In this document: positions 17,595-25,486 of the stretch, piece by piece
Position numbering within the stretch: the stretch's first letter is position 1
Layout of the letters: each line of letters starts with the position of its first letter
Assembly: GCA_964386435.1 (NCBI GenBank)
Contig: CAYLSV010000002.1
Coordinates: 1 to 64,000 of the forward strand
Direction of reading: 5' to 3'
From: CAYLSV01 sp964386435
Lineage (GTDB): Bacteria > Planctomycetota > Phycisphaerae > Tepidisphaerales > Tepidisphaeraceae
DNA: 64,000 bases
Notes under the pieces: generated by a model
The model's database searches: none
What the model saw: the letters and a program-made list of their open reading frames with translations, nothing else
Told to the model about the DNA's origin: nothing
Program-made: the position numbers and the translations under genes

Positions 17595-19469
17595 GTGCGG
17601 GACGATTTCGACGTCATCATCATCGGCGGCGGCCACGCCGGGGCGGAGGCGGCTTGGGCGGCGACGGCCACCGGGGCGGCGGTCGCCCTCGTCACACTTG
17701 ACCCGGCGAAGATCGGTCAAATGTCCTGCAACCCGGCCATCGGCGGCTTGGCGAAGGGGCAGATCGCCCGCGAGGTCGACGCCCTGGGCGGTTTGATGGG
17801 CCACGCCGCCGACGCGACGGGCATCCAGTTCCGCATGCTCAACGCCAGCAAGGGCGAGGCCGTCCGCGGGCCACGCTGCCAGAGCGACAAGTATCGCTAC
17901 GCCGAGTTCGTGCGGGAAAAGCTGGCGGGGCGGGATGGGCTGACGATCGTTGGCGGGGAGGTGGCGGAGTTGTTCTTGGTCCCTTGTCCTTCGTCCTTTG
18001 TGGATCCGGACCAAGAACAAAGAACAAAGGACAAAGAACAAGCGGGCGGTGTACGCCTCGCCGACGGGAGGACGCTCACCGCCCGCGCCCTCGTCCTCAC
18101 CACCGGCACGTTCATGCGGGGCCTGATGCACACCGGCGACACCCGCATGCCCGGCGGCCGGGCGGGGGAGGCGGCGGCCAGCGGGATCAGCGGCGAGCTG
18201 CTGCGGCTGGGCTTCGACCTCGGCCGGCTCAAGACCGGCACGCCGCCGCGGCTGCGGGCGGGCACGATCGACTGGTCCGCCTTTGAGGAGCAGCCCGGCG
18301 ACGATCGGCCAATGCCGTTCAGCTTCCTGAACGAGTACGCCGGCGGCTGGCGGCCGCCGCTGCGGCAGGTGCCGTGCCACATCGGCCACACGACGCCGGC
18401 GGCTCACGAGGTGATCCGGCAGAATTTGCACCGGGCCCCGATGTTCACCGGACAGATCGAGTCGGCCGGACCTCGGTACTGCCCGAGCATCGAAGACAAG
18501 ATCCACCGCTTCGCCGACAAGCCGCGGCATCAGGTTTTCCTCGAACCGGAGAGCCTCGACACGGACGAGGTCTACTGCAACGGCATCAGCACGAGCCTGC
18601 CGGCCGACGTGCAGGCCCAGATGCTGCGGCTGATCCCCGGCCTCGACCGGGCGGAGGTCATCCGCTTCGGGTACGCCGTGGAGTACGACATGGTTTGGCC
18701 CAAGCAAATTTGGGCGACGCTCGAGAGCAAGCCGATGCCGGGCTTGTTTCTCGCCGGGCAGATCAACGGCACCAGCGGCTACGAGGAGGCCGCCGGGCAG
18801 GGCTGGCTCGCCGGCATTAACGCCGCCCGCCTCGCCGCCGGGCAGGAACTGATTACGCTCGGCCGCGACGAGGCGTACATCGGCGTGATGGTCGACGACC
18901 TGACCACGACGCACCCGATTGAGCCGTACCGCATGTTCACGAGCCGGGCTGAGCACCGGCTGCTCTTGCGGGCCGACAACGCCGACGAACGCCTCACGCC
19001 AATCGGCCGCTGGTTGGGCACGGTGGACGGCGGCCGCTGGCAGCAGTTCGAGAATCGTCGGGCCGAGGTCGCCGCCGTCGAGATGTGGCTCGCCACCGCC
19101 AAGCTCGACGGCAAACCCGCCGCCGACTGGCTGCGGCAGCCGGGGCACGATTGGCAAGCCCTCGTCGCCGCCGACCCCGCCGCCCGACAATTTAACCCCA
19201 CCGCCGGCCGCCTCGCCGCGACCAAGGCCAAGTACGCCGGCTACATCGACCGCCAGCAGCGCGACATCGCCCGCCTCGACACGCTCGAGCACCAGCCGAT
19301 CCCACGCCACCTCGATTACGCCGCCGTCGCGGGCCTGCGCACCGAGGCCCGGCAACGCCTCATCGAGTTCACCCCCGGCAGCCTCGGTCAAGCCCGCCGC
19401 CTCAGCGGCATCACCCCCGCCGACGTCAGCCTCCTAGCGGTCCACCTGACACGGTCGCGGGGGCAGTGA
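17595..19469 (+). CDS. mnmG: tRNA uridine-5-carboxymethylaminomethyl modification enzyme MnmG
   Basis: MnmG (GidA) works with MnmE to modify the wobble uridine of several tRNAs, using FAD. The 624 residues from GTG 17595 show the FAD loop IIIGGGHAGAEAA, GQMSCNPAIGGLAKGQ, GRLKTGTPPRLRAGTIDW, GPRYCPSIEDK and AGQINGTSGYEEAA, ending with the helical MnmE-binding domain. The unusual feature is residues 126-149 (17970-18041). They translate a class C heptad inverted repeat, giving a charged insert (FVDPDQEQRTKDKEQ) where homologues have a short variable loop. The frame is kept on both sides. mnmE is not in the window. Confidence 0.96.
   Translation: MRDDFDVIIIGGGHAGAEAAWAATATGAAVALVTLDPAKIGQMSCNPAIGGLAKGQIAREVDALGGLMGHAADATGIQFRMLNASKGEAVRGPRCQSDKYRYAEFVREKLAGRDGLTIVGGEVAELFLVPCPSSFVDPDQEQRTKDKEQAGGVRLADGRTLTARALVLTTGTFMRGLMHTGDTRMPGGRAGEAAASGISGELLRLGFDLGRLKTGTPPRLRAGTIDWSAFEEQPGDDRPMPFSFLNEYAGGWRPPLRQVPCHIGHTTPAAHEVIRQNLHRAPMFTGQIESAGPRYCPSIEDKIHRFADKPRHQVFLEPESLDTDEVYCNGISTSLPADVQAQMLRLIPGLDRAEVIRFGYAVEYDMVWPKQIWATLESKPMPGLFLAGQINGTSGYEEAAGQGWLAGINAARLAAGQELITLGRDEAYIGVMVDDLTTTHPIEPYRMFTSRAEHRLLLRADNADERLTPIGRWLGTVDGGRWQQFENRRAEVAAVEMWLATAKLDGKPAADWLRQPGHDWQALVAADPAARQFNPTAGRLAATKAKYAGYIDRQQRDIARLDTLEHQPIPRHLDYAAVAGLRTEARQRLIEFTPGSLGQARRLSGITPADVSLLAVHLTRSRGQ
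17970..18041. repeat. Class C heptad inverted repeat inside mnmG
   Basis: The left arm 17970-18000 contains TTGTTCTTGGTCCCTTGTCC, and the right arm 18008-18041 reads GAACAAAGAACAAAGGACAA... in perfect 7-bp register. It is the same family as the intergenic copies at 10406, 40725, 60995 and 62791. Here it is 72 bp, lacks stop codons in the mnmG frame, and is translated. Confidence 0.9.
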
Positions 19470-19496
19470 CTCGCGGCAGTTCACCGGAAGTTCTGG

Positions 19497-19528
19497 GGTG
19501 GGCCGTGGAGCAAGCGCCACGGCCCACC
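19497..19528 (+). terminator. Hairpin after mnmG, possible terminator
   Basis: A 12-bp perfect stem GGTGGGCCGTGG / CCACGGCCCACC with an 8-nt loop lies 28 bp after the mnmG stop. It is followed by GCAAAAG rather than a T run, so termination is only a possibility. Confidence 0.45.
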
Positions 19529-19619
19529 GCAAAAGATACGCCCACACCACCGCATGCCCGGTTTAGAGCATGCCGATTGTCCGATGTTTGGCTTGACGGC
19601 GGGAAGCCGCCGCGGGAGG

Positions 19620-20378
19620 ATGGGCAGCATGACCCCAACCGCCCGCACCTGGCTTGCCGTTCTGGCGACCGCCGCGTTCGTCGCCGCCGCGCCGGGGCAA
19701 ATTGTCGACATCCTCGGCGATGCCCGTGATTACACCATCCGCGGCGTTGTCGATGGCAACGGCGACCTCGTCGACGCCAGCGGCTTGTCCATCCTCGGGG
19801 CCGGCGACGTGGAGCTGGACATCACCAGCGACCCCGGCTTTGACCTCGCGTCGCGGCGAGCCATCTTCATGTTCGACCTCACGCCGCTGCTGCCGCAGGG
19901 CAACAAGGAGATCGGCGCGGCCACGTTGCGGCTGAACCTGGCTGATGTCGATTTGACCACGTCGGCCCGAACGGCCCTCGCCGCCTCCACCGATTTGCGG
20001 GCCGGGCCGGCTGTCAGCGTCGATGAGTGGCTTGACGCCAGCTACCAAGTTTTCGAGGACGACGCCTTCCCGGACGTGATCCAGGATGTGACCGAGGGCA
20101 TTCTCACCTTCGACGTTACCACCGAAGTCGAGGCGTGGCGGGACGCGTTGCTTCTTGATCCGACCGCATCGTTCGCCCAGTTCCGCGGCCAAGCGACCAG
20201 CGGCAACACGCTGTTGTTCAACTTCATCAGTTCCGGCGATGCCGCGCCGGATGTCGCACCGCAGCTGAGCGTGCGGTTCATCCCCGAGCCGGCCTCGCTG
20301 GGCCTGCTGGCGGCGGCGGGGCTGGGCCTCTTGCGTCGGCGGGGATTTCGCCGATGCTGTGGGGCATGCGCGGCCTGA
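19620..20378 (+). CDS. PEP-CTERM exported protein
   Basis: This 252-residue protein has a signal peptide (about residues 6-24) and a beta-rich domain resembling DNRLRE-type extracellular modules (AIFMFDLTPLLPQG, ATLRLNLADVDL, FDVTTEVEAWRD). It ends in a PEP-CTERM tripartite tail: PEPASLGLLAAAGLGLLRR with basic residues. PEP-CTERM proteins are sorted by exosortase to the cell surface or extracellular matrix; no exosortase is in the window. An extra tail (GFRRCCGACAA) follows the arginine cluster. The start could also be ATG 19629. Confidence 0.85.
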   Translation: MGSMTPTARTWLAVLATAAFVAAAPGQIVDILGDARDYTIRGVVDGNGDLVDASGLSILGAGDVELDITSDPGFDLASRRAIFMFDLTPLLPQGNKEIGAATLRLNLADVDLTTSARTALAASTDLRAGPAVSVDEWLDASYQVFEDDAFPDVIQDVTEGILTFDVTTEVEAWRDALLLDPTASFAQFRGQATSGNTLLFNFISSGDAAPDVAPQLSVRFIPEPASLGLLAAAGLGLLRRRGFRRCCGACAA

Positions 20379-20878
20379 CGATCATCCAACTGGCCCTCGC
20401 CACCGGCGGCCTCGCCACCGGCGGCCTCGCCTTCGGCTTGGCGGTGCAGACCCAACCGTCCCAGCCGCCCGCCGAAGCCTTGCCGGGTGACGCGCTCGAC
20501 GGGCTGTTTGACGACGCCCCCTCGCCGCTGCTCCCGGCGATCGACACGCCAACCGATCGGGCGCGGTTCGATCAAGGGCCGGCCGTTGCACCCGGCGTGC
20601 CACGAGCGGAGTTGCTGCGGGAAGGCACATTCGTCATCGACCGCGTCGGCCGGATCGAGCGGGGCGACGGCGGCAGCCTGCCCGAGTTCCTGTTCGAGGC
20701 CGACGGCCGCAGTTTGGCCGACCCGCCGCTGATCGTGCTGCCGAACTTGAAGCTGATGGAGATCGAAAACGCCCTCGACGCCGTAGCCGCCGACATGAAG
20801 TTCCGCATCACCGGCCGCATCACCGAGTACCGCGGGCGAAACTACGTGCTGCTGGAGAAGGTGGTGGTGGTTCGGTGA
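20354..20878 (+). CDS. Exported or anchored protein, unknown
   Basis: This 174-residue protein overlaps the end of the PEP-CTERM gene by 25 bp in another frame, which suggests coupling. It has a hydrophobic N-terminus (ALATGGLATGGLAFGLAV), a Pro/Asp-rich linker and a small alpha/beta C-terminal domain. This domain contains LIVLPNLKLMEIENAL and FRITGRITEYRGRNYVLL, which recurs in planctomycete proteins of unknown role. No function is assigned. Confidence 0.6.
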   Translation: MLWGMRGLTIIQLALATGGLATGGLAFGLAVQTQPSQPPAEALPGDALDGLFDDAPSPLLPAIDTPTDRARFDQGPAVAPGVPRAELLREGTFVIDRVGRIERGDGGSLPEFLFEADGRSLADPPLIVLPNLKLMEIENALDAVAADMKFRITGRITEYRGRNYVLLEKVVVVR

Positions 20879-20891
20879 CTATGGTCGAGGC

Positions 20892-21143
20892 ATGACGCCG
20901 CGTTCGCCGTTGTTGCCGGGGGAGGACTCGCCGGCGCTGGTTGAGACCGAGTTGGCGGCGTGGCTGGACCGGCTGATGCGGTTCGCCAAGGTGACGCCCG
21001 AGGAGCTGCGGCACAGCGTCGTCGCCCGGAACAAGCTGGCGTTGTACGTCGATCTGGACCGGCAGCTCAACCGGCAGCTCGAGGTGCGGGATCTGGAGAC
21101 GCAGTGGAACCCGCTGGGCCGCTTCGATCTGGGGGCGACATGA
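20892..21143 (+). CDS. Small conserved-looking protein, unknown
   Basis: This 83-residue, mainly helical protein (WLDRLMRFAKVTPEELRHSV, LYVDLDRQLNRQLEV) lacks a signal peptide or cysteines. Its stop overlaps the start of the mutarotase gene by ATGA, so the two are translationally coupled. Function is unknown. Confidence 0.55.
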   Translation: MTPRSPLLPGEDSPALVETELAAWLDRLMRFAKVTPEELRHSVVARNKLALYVDLDRQLNRQLEVRDLETQWNPLGRFDLGAT

Positions 21144-22009
21144 GCTTGCCGATCAAGTTGCCCAAGGGCATCACGCTGACGGTGGGGCAAGGCGGGCAGC
21201 CGATGCTCGCCGTGCGGACGCCCGCGGCCGAGGCGGACGTTTACCTGCACGGCGGCCACCTGACGCACTGGCAACCCGCCGGGCGGGAGCCGGTGATCTT
21301 CACCAGCGAGCAAGCCGTCTTCGACGGCGAGAAGGCGATTCGCGGCGGCATCCCAGTGTGCTTTCCGTGGTTCGCCGACGCCGGCTCGCCCGGCCACGGC
21401 TTCGCCCGCACGGCCCAATGGTCCATCGACTTCGCCCGCTTCGACGGCGACGATTTGCTGCTCGGCCTGATGCTGCGGCACGACGACAACGAGGTGTTCG
21501 CCAGGCTCTGGCCGCACAAGTTCGAGGCGTCGCTGCACTTTCGCATCGGCCGCTCGCTGACGACGACCTTCGGCCTGCGCAATGTCGGCGACAACGTCTG
21601 CGCCTACGAGATCGCGCTGCACACCTACTTCGCCGTCGCGGACGTGCGGCAGATCGAGTTCGCCGGCTTCGACGGCACGACGTACGTCAGCAAAGTCGAG
21701 GGGCAGACGGTGAGGCAGCAGGGCGAGCCGACAATCGACGGCGAAGTCGACCGGATTTACCAGGACCATTCGTCGCCCGTCACGATCACCGACGGCAATC
21801 GGCGGGTGAGGATCATCGGCGAGAACAGCCGCAGCACGGTGCTGTGGAACCCGCACATCGAGAAGGCCGCCCAACTTAGCGACCTTGGCAACGACGAGTG
21901 GCCGAACTTCGTCTGCGTCGAGACGGCGAACATCAAGCCCCACGCTGTCGCCGTCGAGCCGGGCGAATGGCACGCGATGAGCCAGACAGTGGAGGTCGAG
22001 AATGCCTGA
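21140..22009 (+). CDS. D-hexose-6-phosphate mutarotase
   Basis: The 289-residue protein belongs to the YeaD/galactose mutarotase-like family, which interconverts alpha and beta anomers of hexose 6-phosphates. Diagnostic segments are YLHGGHLTHWQP, IRGGIPVCFPWFA, GHGFARTAQW, EIALHTYFAVAD (catalytic His) and NFVCVETANI with the catalytic Glu. It overlaps the preceding gene by four bases and the following SDR by eight, indicating a tightly packed operon. Confidence 0.92.
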   Translation: MSLPIKLPKGITLTVGQGGQPMLAVRTPAAEADVYLHGGHLTHWQPAGREPVIFTSEQAVFDGEKAIRGGIPVCFPWFADAGSPGHGFARTAQWSIDFARFDGDDLLLGLMLRHDDNEVFARLWPHKFEASLHFRIGRSLTTTFGLRNVGDNVCAYEIALHTYFAVADVRQIEFAGFDGTTYVSKVEGQTVRQQGEPTIDGEVDRIYQDHSSPVTITDGNRRVRIIGENSRSTVLWNPHIEKAAQLSDLGNDEWPNFVCVETANIKPHAVAVEPGEWHAMSQTVEVENA

Positions 22010-22706
22010 GCAACCCGTCGCCCTCGTCACCGGCGGCGGCCGCGGCATCGGCCGGGCGACGGCGGTGGAACTCTCCGCTCGCGGCTTCCGCGTCGTCCCC
22101 ACCAGCCGCAGCCGCGACGAACTCGAAGAGACCGCCGAGATGTGCCTTGGCGAGGCGTTGATCGTCCCGACGGACGTCGCCGAGCACGGCGCGGCCGAGC
22201 AACTCGTCGAGGCCGCCGTCGAAGGCTTCGGCCGGATCGATGCCGTCGTCGCCTCGGCCGGCGTCGCCCCGCTGAAGCCGATCGAGCAGTTTGACGACAT
22301 GAGCATTGACCAGGTGATGGCCGTCAACATCGCCGCCCCTTTCCGCCTCGCCCGCGCCGCCTGGCCGCACCTCAAGAAGACCCACGGTGCCATCGTCACG
22401 ATCAGCAGTCAAGGCGCTCGCGACGCCTTCCCCGGCCTCGCGTTCTACGGCGCCAGCAAAGCGTTCGTGAACGCCGCGATGCTGTTCCTCCACCGCGAAG
22501 GCAAAGCCGACGGCATCCGCGCTTATGCCGTCGCCCCCGGCGCGACGGACACGCGCATGCTCCGCGACGTCTTCACCAGTGAGCAACTCGCCGATGCCGC
22601 CACCCTTGCCCCGGAAGACGTCGCCACCGTCATCGCCGACTGCATCGACGGCCCCCTCCGCCACAGCGGCGGCGAAACGATCTACCTCGACCCGACACGC
22701 CCGTAA
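22002..22706 (+). CDS. Short-chain dehydrogenase/reductase
   Basis: This 234-residue classical SDR uses NAD(P)H. It has the Rossmann glycine motif TGGGRGIG, the segment VVASAGVAPL (NAG-like), the catalytic Ser in IVTISSQGA, and FYGASKAFV for the YxxxK pair. SRSRDE after the second strand suggests NADP preference. The substrate cannot be deduced. It is translationally coupled to the mutarotase gene. Confidence 0.9.
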   Translation: MPEQPVALVTGGGRGIGRATAVELSARGFRVVPTSRSRDELEETAEMCLGEALIVPTDVAEHGAAEQLVEAAVEGFGRIDAVVASAGVAPLKPIEQFDDMSIDQVMAVNIAAPFRLARAAWPHLKKTHGAIVTISSQGARDAFPGLAFYGASKAFVNAAMLFLHREGKADGIRAYAVAPGATDTRMLRDVFTSEQLADAATLAPEDVATVIADCIDGPLRHSGGETIYLDPTRP

Positions 22707-22985
22707 ACCTCCCAAACGAGCGCCGCGGCCGAGACGACGGGCGGGATTCGATGGTCCGCTCCAGATTGAACTGCGATCTGGAATATCGTCGACGTCCGCC
22801 GCAGCGACAACGCACGAACGCCGATCGCAAGGTGTGTCGGGCTGTGCCTGACGCTATTGCGGCATCACGGTTGATCGTGTCGACGCCTACGCTCACGCCC
22901 CAACCATCGCGTCCGGTGTCTGACCTAGATCAGGCTTGACAGATTCCGCTTGCGCGTCGGCCGGGCCGGCGTCATGGGGTGAAGC

Positions 22986-23618
22986 ATGAGCAACGCCAAG
23001 CACAGCGAGGGCCACGACGATGGCCGGTATGTCGCCCTGTATGTCCGGGTCAGCAGCAAGCGGCAGGACCACGCCAGCCAGCGGCCGGACTTGGAGCGGT
23101 ATGCACGGTCGCTGCCGGGCGGCGTGGCGACGAAGTGGTACGCCGACAGCTTCACCGGCCGCACGATGGACCGGCCGGGGTGGGCGAAGCTGATGCGAGA
23201 CGTGGACGCCCGGCGGGTGAGCCGGGTGGTGGTGTAGCGGCTGGACCGGCTGGGGCGGACGGCCAAGGGGCTAACGGCGCTGCTGGACGATCTGCCGGCC
23301 AAGGGCGTGGGGCTGGTGAGCCTGCGGGACGGGCTGGACCTGGACACGCCCGCCGGGCGGCTCATGGCGAACATGCTGGCGAGCGTGGCGCAGTACGAGA
23401 CAGAGGTGCGGGCCGAGCGGGTGCTGGCCGAACAAGCGGCGGCACGGGCGGTCGGTAAGACGTGGGGCGGCAGCGTGAAGGGGCGGCGGCTGACCGTGAC
23501 CGATGAGCAGGTGGCGACCATCCACCGGCTGCGGGGTGAGGGCGCGGCCGTGGCGTGCATCGCACGGGCGACGGGGTCGAGCCGGCCGACAATCTACAAG
23601 CACCTGGAACGGGCGTAG
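22986..23618 (+). pseudogene. Serine recombinase (resolvase/invertase) with in-frame TAG
   Basis: The frame encodes a full small serine recombinase of 210 codons. It has the N-terminal catalytic domain with YVRVSSKRQ (catalytic Ser), the region RLDRLGRTAKGL, the helix LMANMLASVAQYE, and a C-terminal helix-turn-helix (IARATGSSRPTIYKHL). One codon, TAG at 23235-23237, interrupts it between RVVV and RLDRLGR, where homologues usually have Trp (TGG). The protein would end after 83 residues without its E-helix and DNA-binding domain. Either a nonsense mutation or a sequencing error explains this; the frame is otherwise intact. Confidence 0.85.
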
Positions 23619-23650
23619 GGCGTCAGCCGGCCGCTTGATAGGCTTCGCCC

Positions 23651-23917
23651 ATGTACCTGGAGATTGACCTGCCCCACGTCTTCCAACTGAAGCTGATCCT
23701 GCCGCTGCCCCGCCGGCCGCGGGTGACGCTGTTCTTGACCCGCCCGCTGTGCCAGTTCGTGCTGGCGACACCCGCCGGCGAGTATGTCTCGGAGTGGGCG
23801 GCCGACGGCGACCCGGGCTTGGGCGGACGCGAGGTGAGCCACGGCCAACGCTGCACCCATCGGGCCCGCTGGACCTACACCCGCCCGGCGTCGGCCGACG
23901 CGGCGACGGCCCGATAA
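23651..23917 (+). CDS. Small island protein, unknown
   Basis: This 88-residue protein begins MYLEIDLPHVFQLKLILPLP and has two Cys. No family is recognised. The xxIDLPxxxL opening recurs in the next small island gene (YAVHIDLPLLDL), which suggests the two are distant relatives. It follows the resolvase by 32 bp. Confidence 0.45.
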   Translation: MYLEIDLPHVFQLKLILPLPRRPRVTLFLTRPLCQFVLATPAGEYVSEWAADGDPGLGGREVSHGQRCTHRARWTYTRPASADAATAR

Positions 23918-24522
23918 CCCCGCCGCACGCATCCGACAACGGATTAGGTTGCACAGGTAAGAGAACCGAGGGAAGAAAGCACTGATAGAAGCGGATCAGC
24001 AGGGGGACGACAGGTGGACCGAGGCGACACAGGAAGAGGGTGGACACCATCACTCCGGCGGACAGGCAGACTTGAAGCACGGGCAGTGCGTGAGCGGCAG
24101 AGAGGGAAAGAAGGTGGCTCCCCCCACCAACAGCCAGAGCTGCCAGAGCTCACTTGTCTTTCCTGAAGATTGGCCGGTGACCGGTTTACCTACGTCGTCG
24201 CTGGAGGGCTGTTGCTGGGGAGGGGTCGCTGGAGGGTGGTCGCACCCTGTCTTGCACTCGTGGCTGCTGCCAAGTTTTTGATCGTTGTCTGGCTGTCGCC
24301 GCTGTCATCGTTGTCGTTCAGCGTCAGCAGGACAAAGAAGCCTTGTTGCGGGGGGTTCCCCGCAGGTGGTGTCGGATGGTGTGTCTTTTCTGTGGGTGTC
24401 GTCTGCCGAGGGTGGTGTCATCGGCGATAGGTGGCGCTTCCTGCCTGGGCCTACTCCCGCTGTCGCGGGTTTGGGTTGCGCAGGTAAGGAAGGAACCGGC
24501 GGACCTGCCGGACAACCCGATC
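23918..24522. other. Non-coding island segment of atypical composition
   Basis: About 600 bp has no convincing gene on either strand. The first third is purine-rich on the plus strand. The middle is T-rich and less GC-rich than the surroundings. It is framed by an imperfect direct repeat: GGTTGCACAGGTAAG at 23947 and GGTTGCGCAGGTAAG at 24474. It could be a remnant of an inserted sequence or a structured RNA. Confidence 0.4.
23947..24502. repeat. Imperfect direct repeats about 530 bp apart
   Basis: Copy one (23947-23971) reads GGTTGCACAGGTAAGAGAAC and continues CGAGG. Copy two (24474-24502) reads GGTTGCGCAGGTAAGGAAGG and continues AACCGGCGG. They share a 15-bp core with one mismatch and a similar tail. 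Confidence 0.5.
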
Positions 24523-24926
24523 ATGAAAGACACCACCACCCCCGCCCGCCGGCCGCTGCCGGACAAGGGCTACGCGGTTCACATTGACCTGCCCCTCTTG
24601 GACCTGGCCCGCTGCCCCGGCGACTGGCCGCACCCCGACCGCCTGCCCGGCTACCCCAAGATGCCGACCTTGCCGACCTGCCCATGCTGGGCAAGAGCGT
24701 CCACGCCGCCGGTGCGGCAGAGCGGACGGCCCGCCGTCGCCGACGGATCGCCGGCGTCATCTGGATGTTGCAGGTTGTGCCGACGCAGGGCGAAATGCGC
24801 CGCTACCTGGCCCGCTGCTGCCCGCACGATGCTATCGGCCACGGCACGATCAGCGGCGACTACAACGCCCTTGGCATCGGCAACGCCGCAGCCCATGCCG
24901 ATGACGACGACGCCCGCCACTTCTGA
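24523..24926 (+). pseudogene. Small island gene, probable frameshift
   Basis: The coding signal runs in one frame from ATG 24523 (MKDTTTPARRPLPDKGYAVH...) to about 24660 and in another from about 24660 to 24926 (LADLPMLGKSVHAAGAAER..., ending DDDDARHF). The second part is a basic helix followed by a mixed domain with Cys-Cys. No family is recognised. Either one gene is frameshifted or there are two short genes, the second from ATG 24684. Confidence 0.4.
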
Positions 24927-24935
24927 ACCCGCCCC

Positions 24936-25235
24936 ATGTTGATGAAGGAGACTCGGCTGACCTTGCAGGAGGCGGCCGACCTGGTGGGCAAGAGCTACAG
25001 CACGGTCTACCGCTGGGCGACGCAGGGCGTGGACGGCGTGCGGCTGGAAGCCCTGCGGCTGGGCTACAGCTACGTCACCAGCGTCGAGGCGCTGGAACGG
25101 TTCGGCCAGCGGCTGAACACGCCCGCCGACGACGAACACGACAGCCACGCTAAGGCCGGCCACCTGCCCGCGGACGGCTTGTGCGTCTTTCCCGACGATC
25201 CCGACGCCGTGCTGGCCAGCTTCGGCCTGGCCTGA
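24936..25235 (+). CDS. Excisionase-like helix-turn-helix protein
   Basis: This 99-residue protein carries an N-terminal DNA-binding helix-turn-helix typical of MerR/excisionase-type and DUF1580-like proteins (LTLQEAADLVGKSYSTVYRWATQG, then GVRLEALRLGYSYVTSVEALERF). Such proteins commonly sit beside tyrosine integrases in planctomycete islands and direct excision or regulate integrase. The gene faces the integrase convergently. ATG 24942 is an alternative start. Confidence 0.7.
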   Translation: MLMKETRLTLQEAADLVGKSYSTVYRWATQGVDGVRLEALRLGYSYVTSVEALERFGQRLNTPADDEHDSHAKAGHLPADGLCVFPDDPDAVLASFGLA

Positions 25236-25486
25236 ACGGACTACCCGCCCGACACCCCGAACAACGCTCCACGGCCACGGCCGGCAGGGCGTCTTTTTTT
25301 CGTCGCCGGGCGACTTCACCTGGCCGCCGTTGCTGGCGCGTACTGTGAGGGCGCTGTGGGCGCCGGTAGCGTCGCCGCGATGCCCGTGGCCGCCCGGCTG
25401 CGGAACGTGCGGCAGAGGGACGCATGTCGCCTGCCGCGGGGCACGGCGGTTTAGCCGACTTGGCGGGCGGCACGCTGGCCGACTTC
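25236..25486. other. Convergent gap with a T7 tract
   Basis: Between the excisionase-like gene and the integrase end lies GC-rich DNA with a run of seven T at 25294-25300 after a GC-rich stretch. This is a possible terminator for the plus-strand gene, although no clean stem was found. No gene is supported. Confidence 0.3.

Noticed and set aside
22925..22965. Possible left attachment site of the island (TGACAGATTC resembling TGACAGGATTC in tRNA-Pro)
   Set aside because: The match is short and imperfect and does not include the tRNA 3' terminal bases. It cannot support an att site.
24170..24430. Small frame with a hydrophobic stretch in the non-coding island segment
   Set aside because: It has only a TTG start without a ribosome-binding site, and its second half is Cys/Gly-rich low-complexity sequence; coding is not supported.
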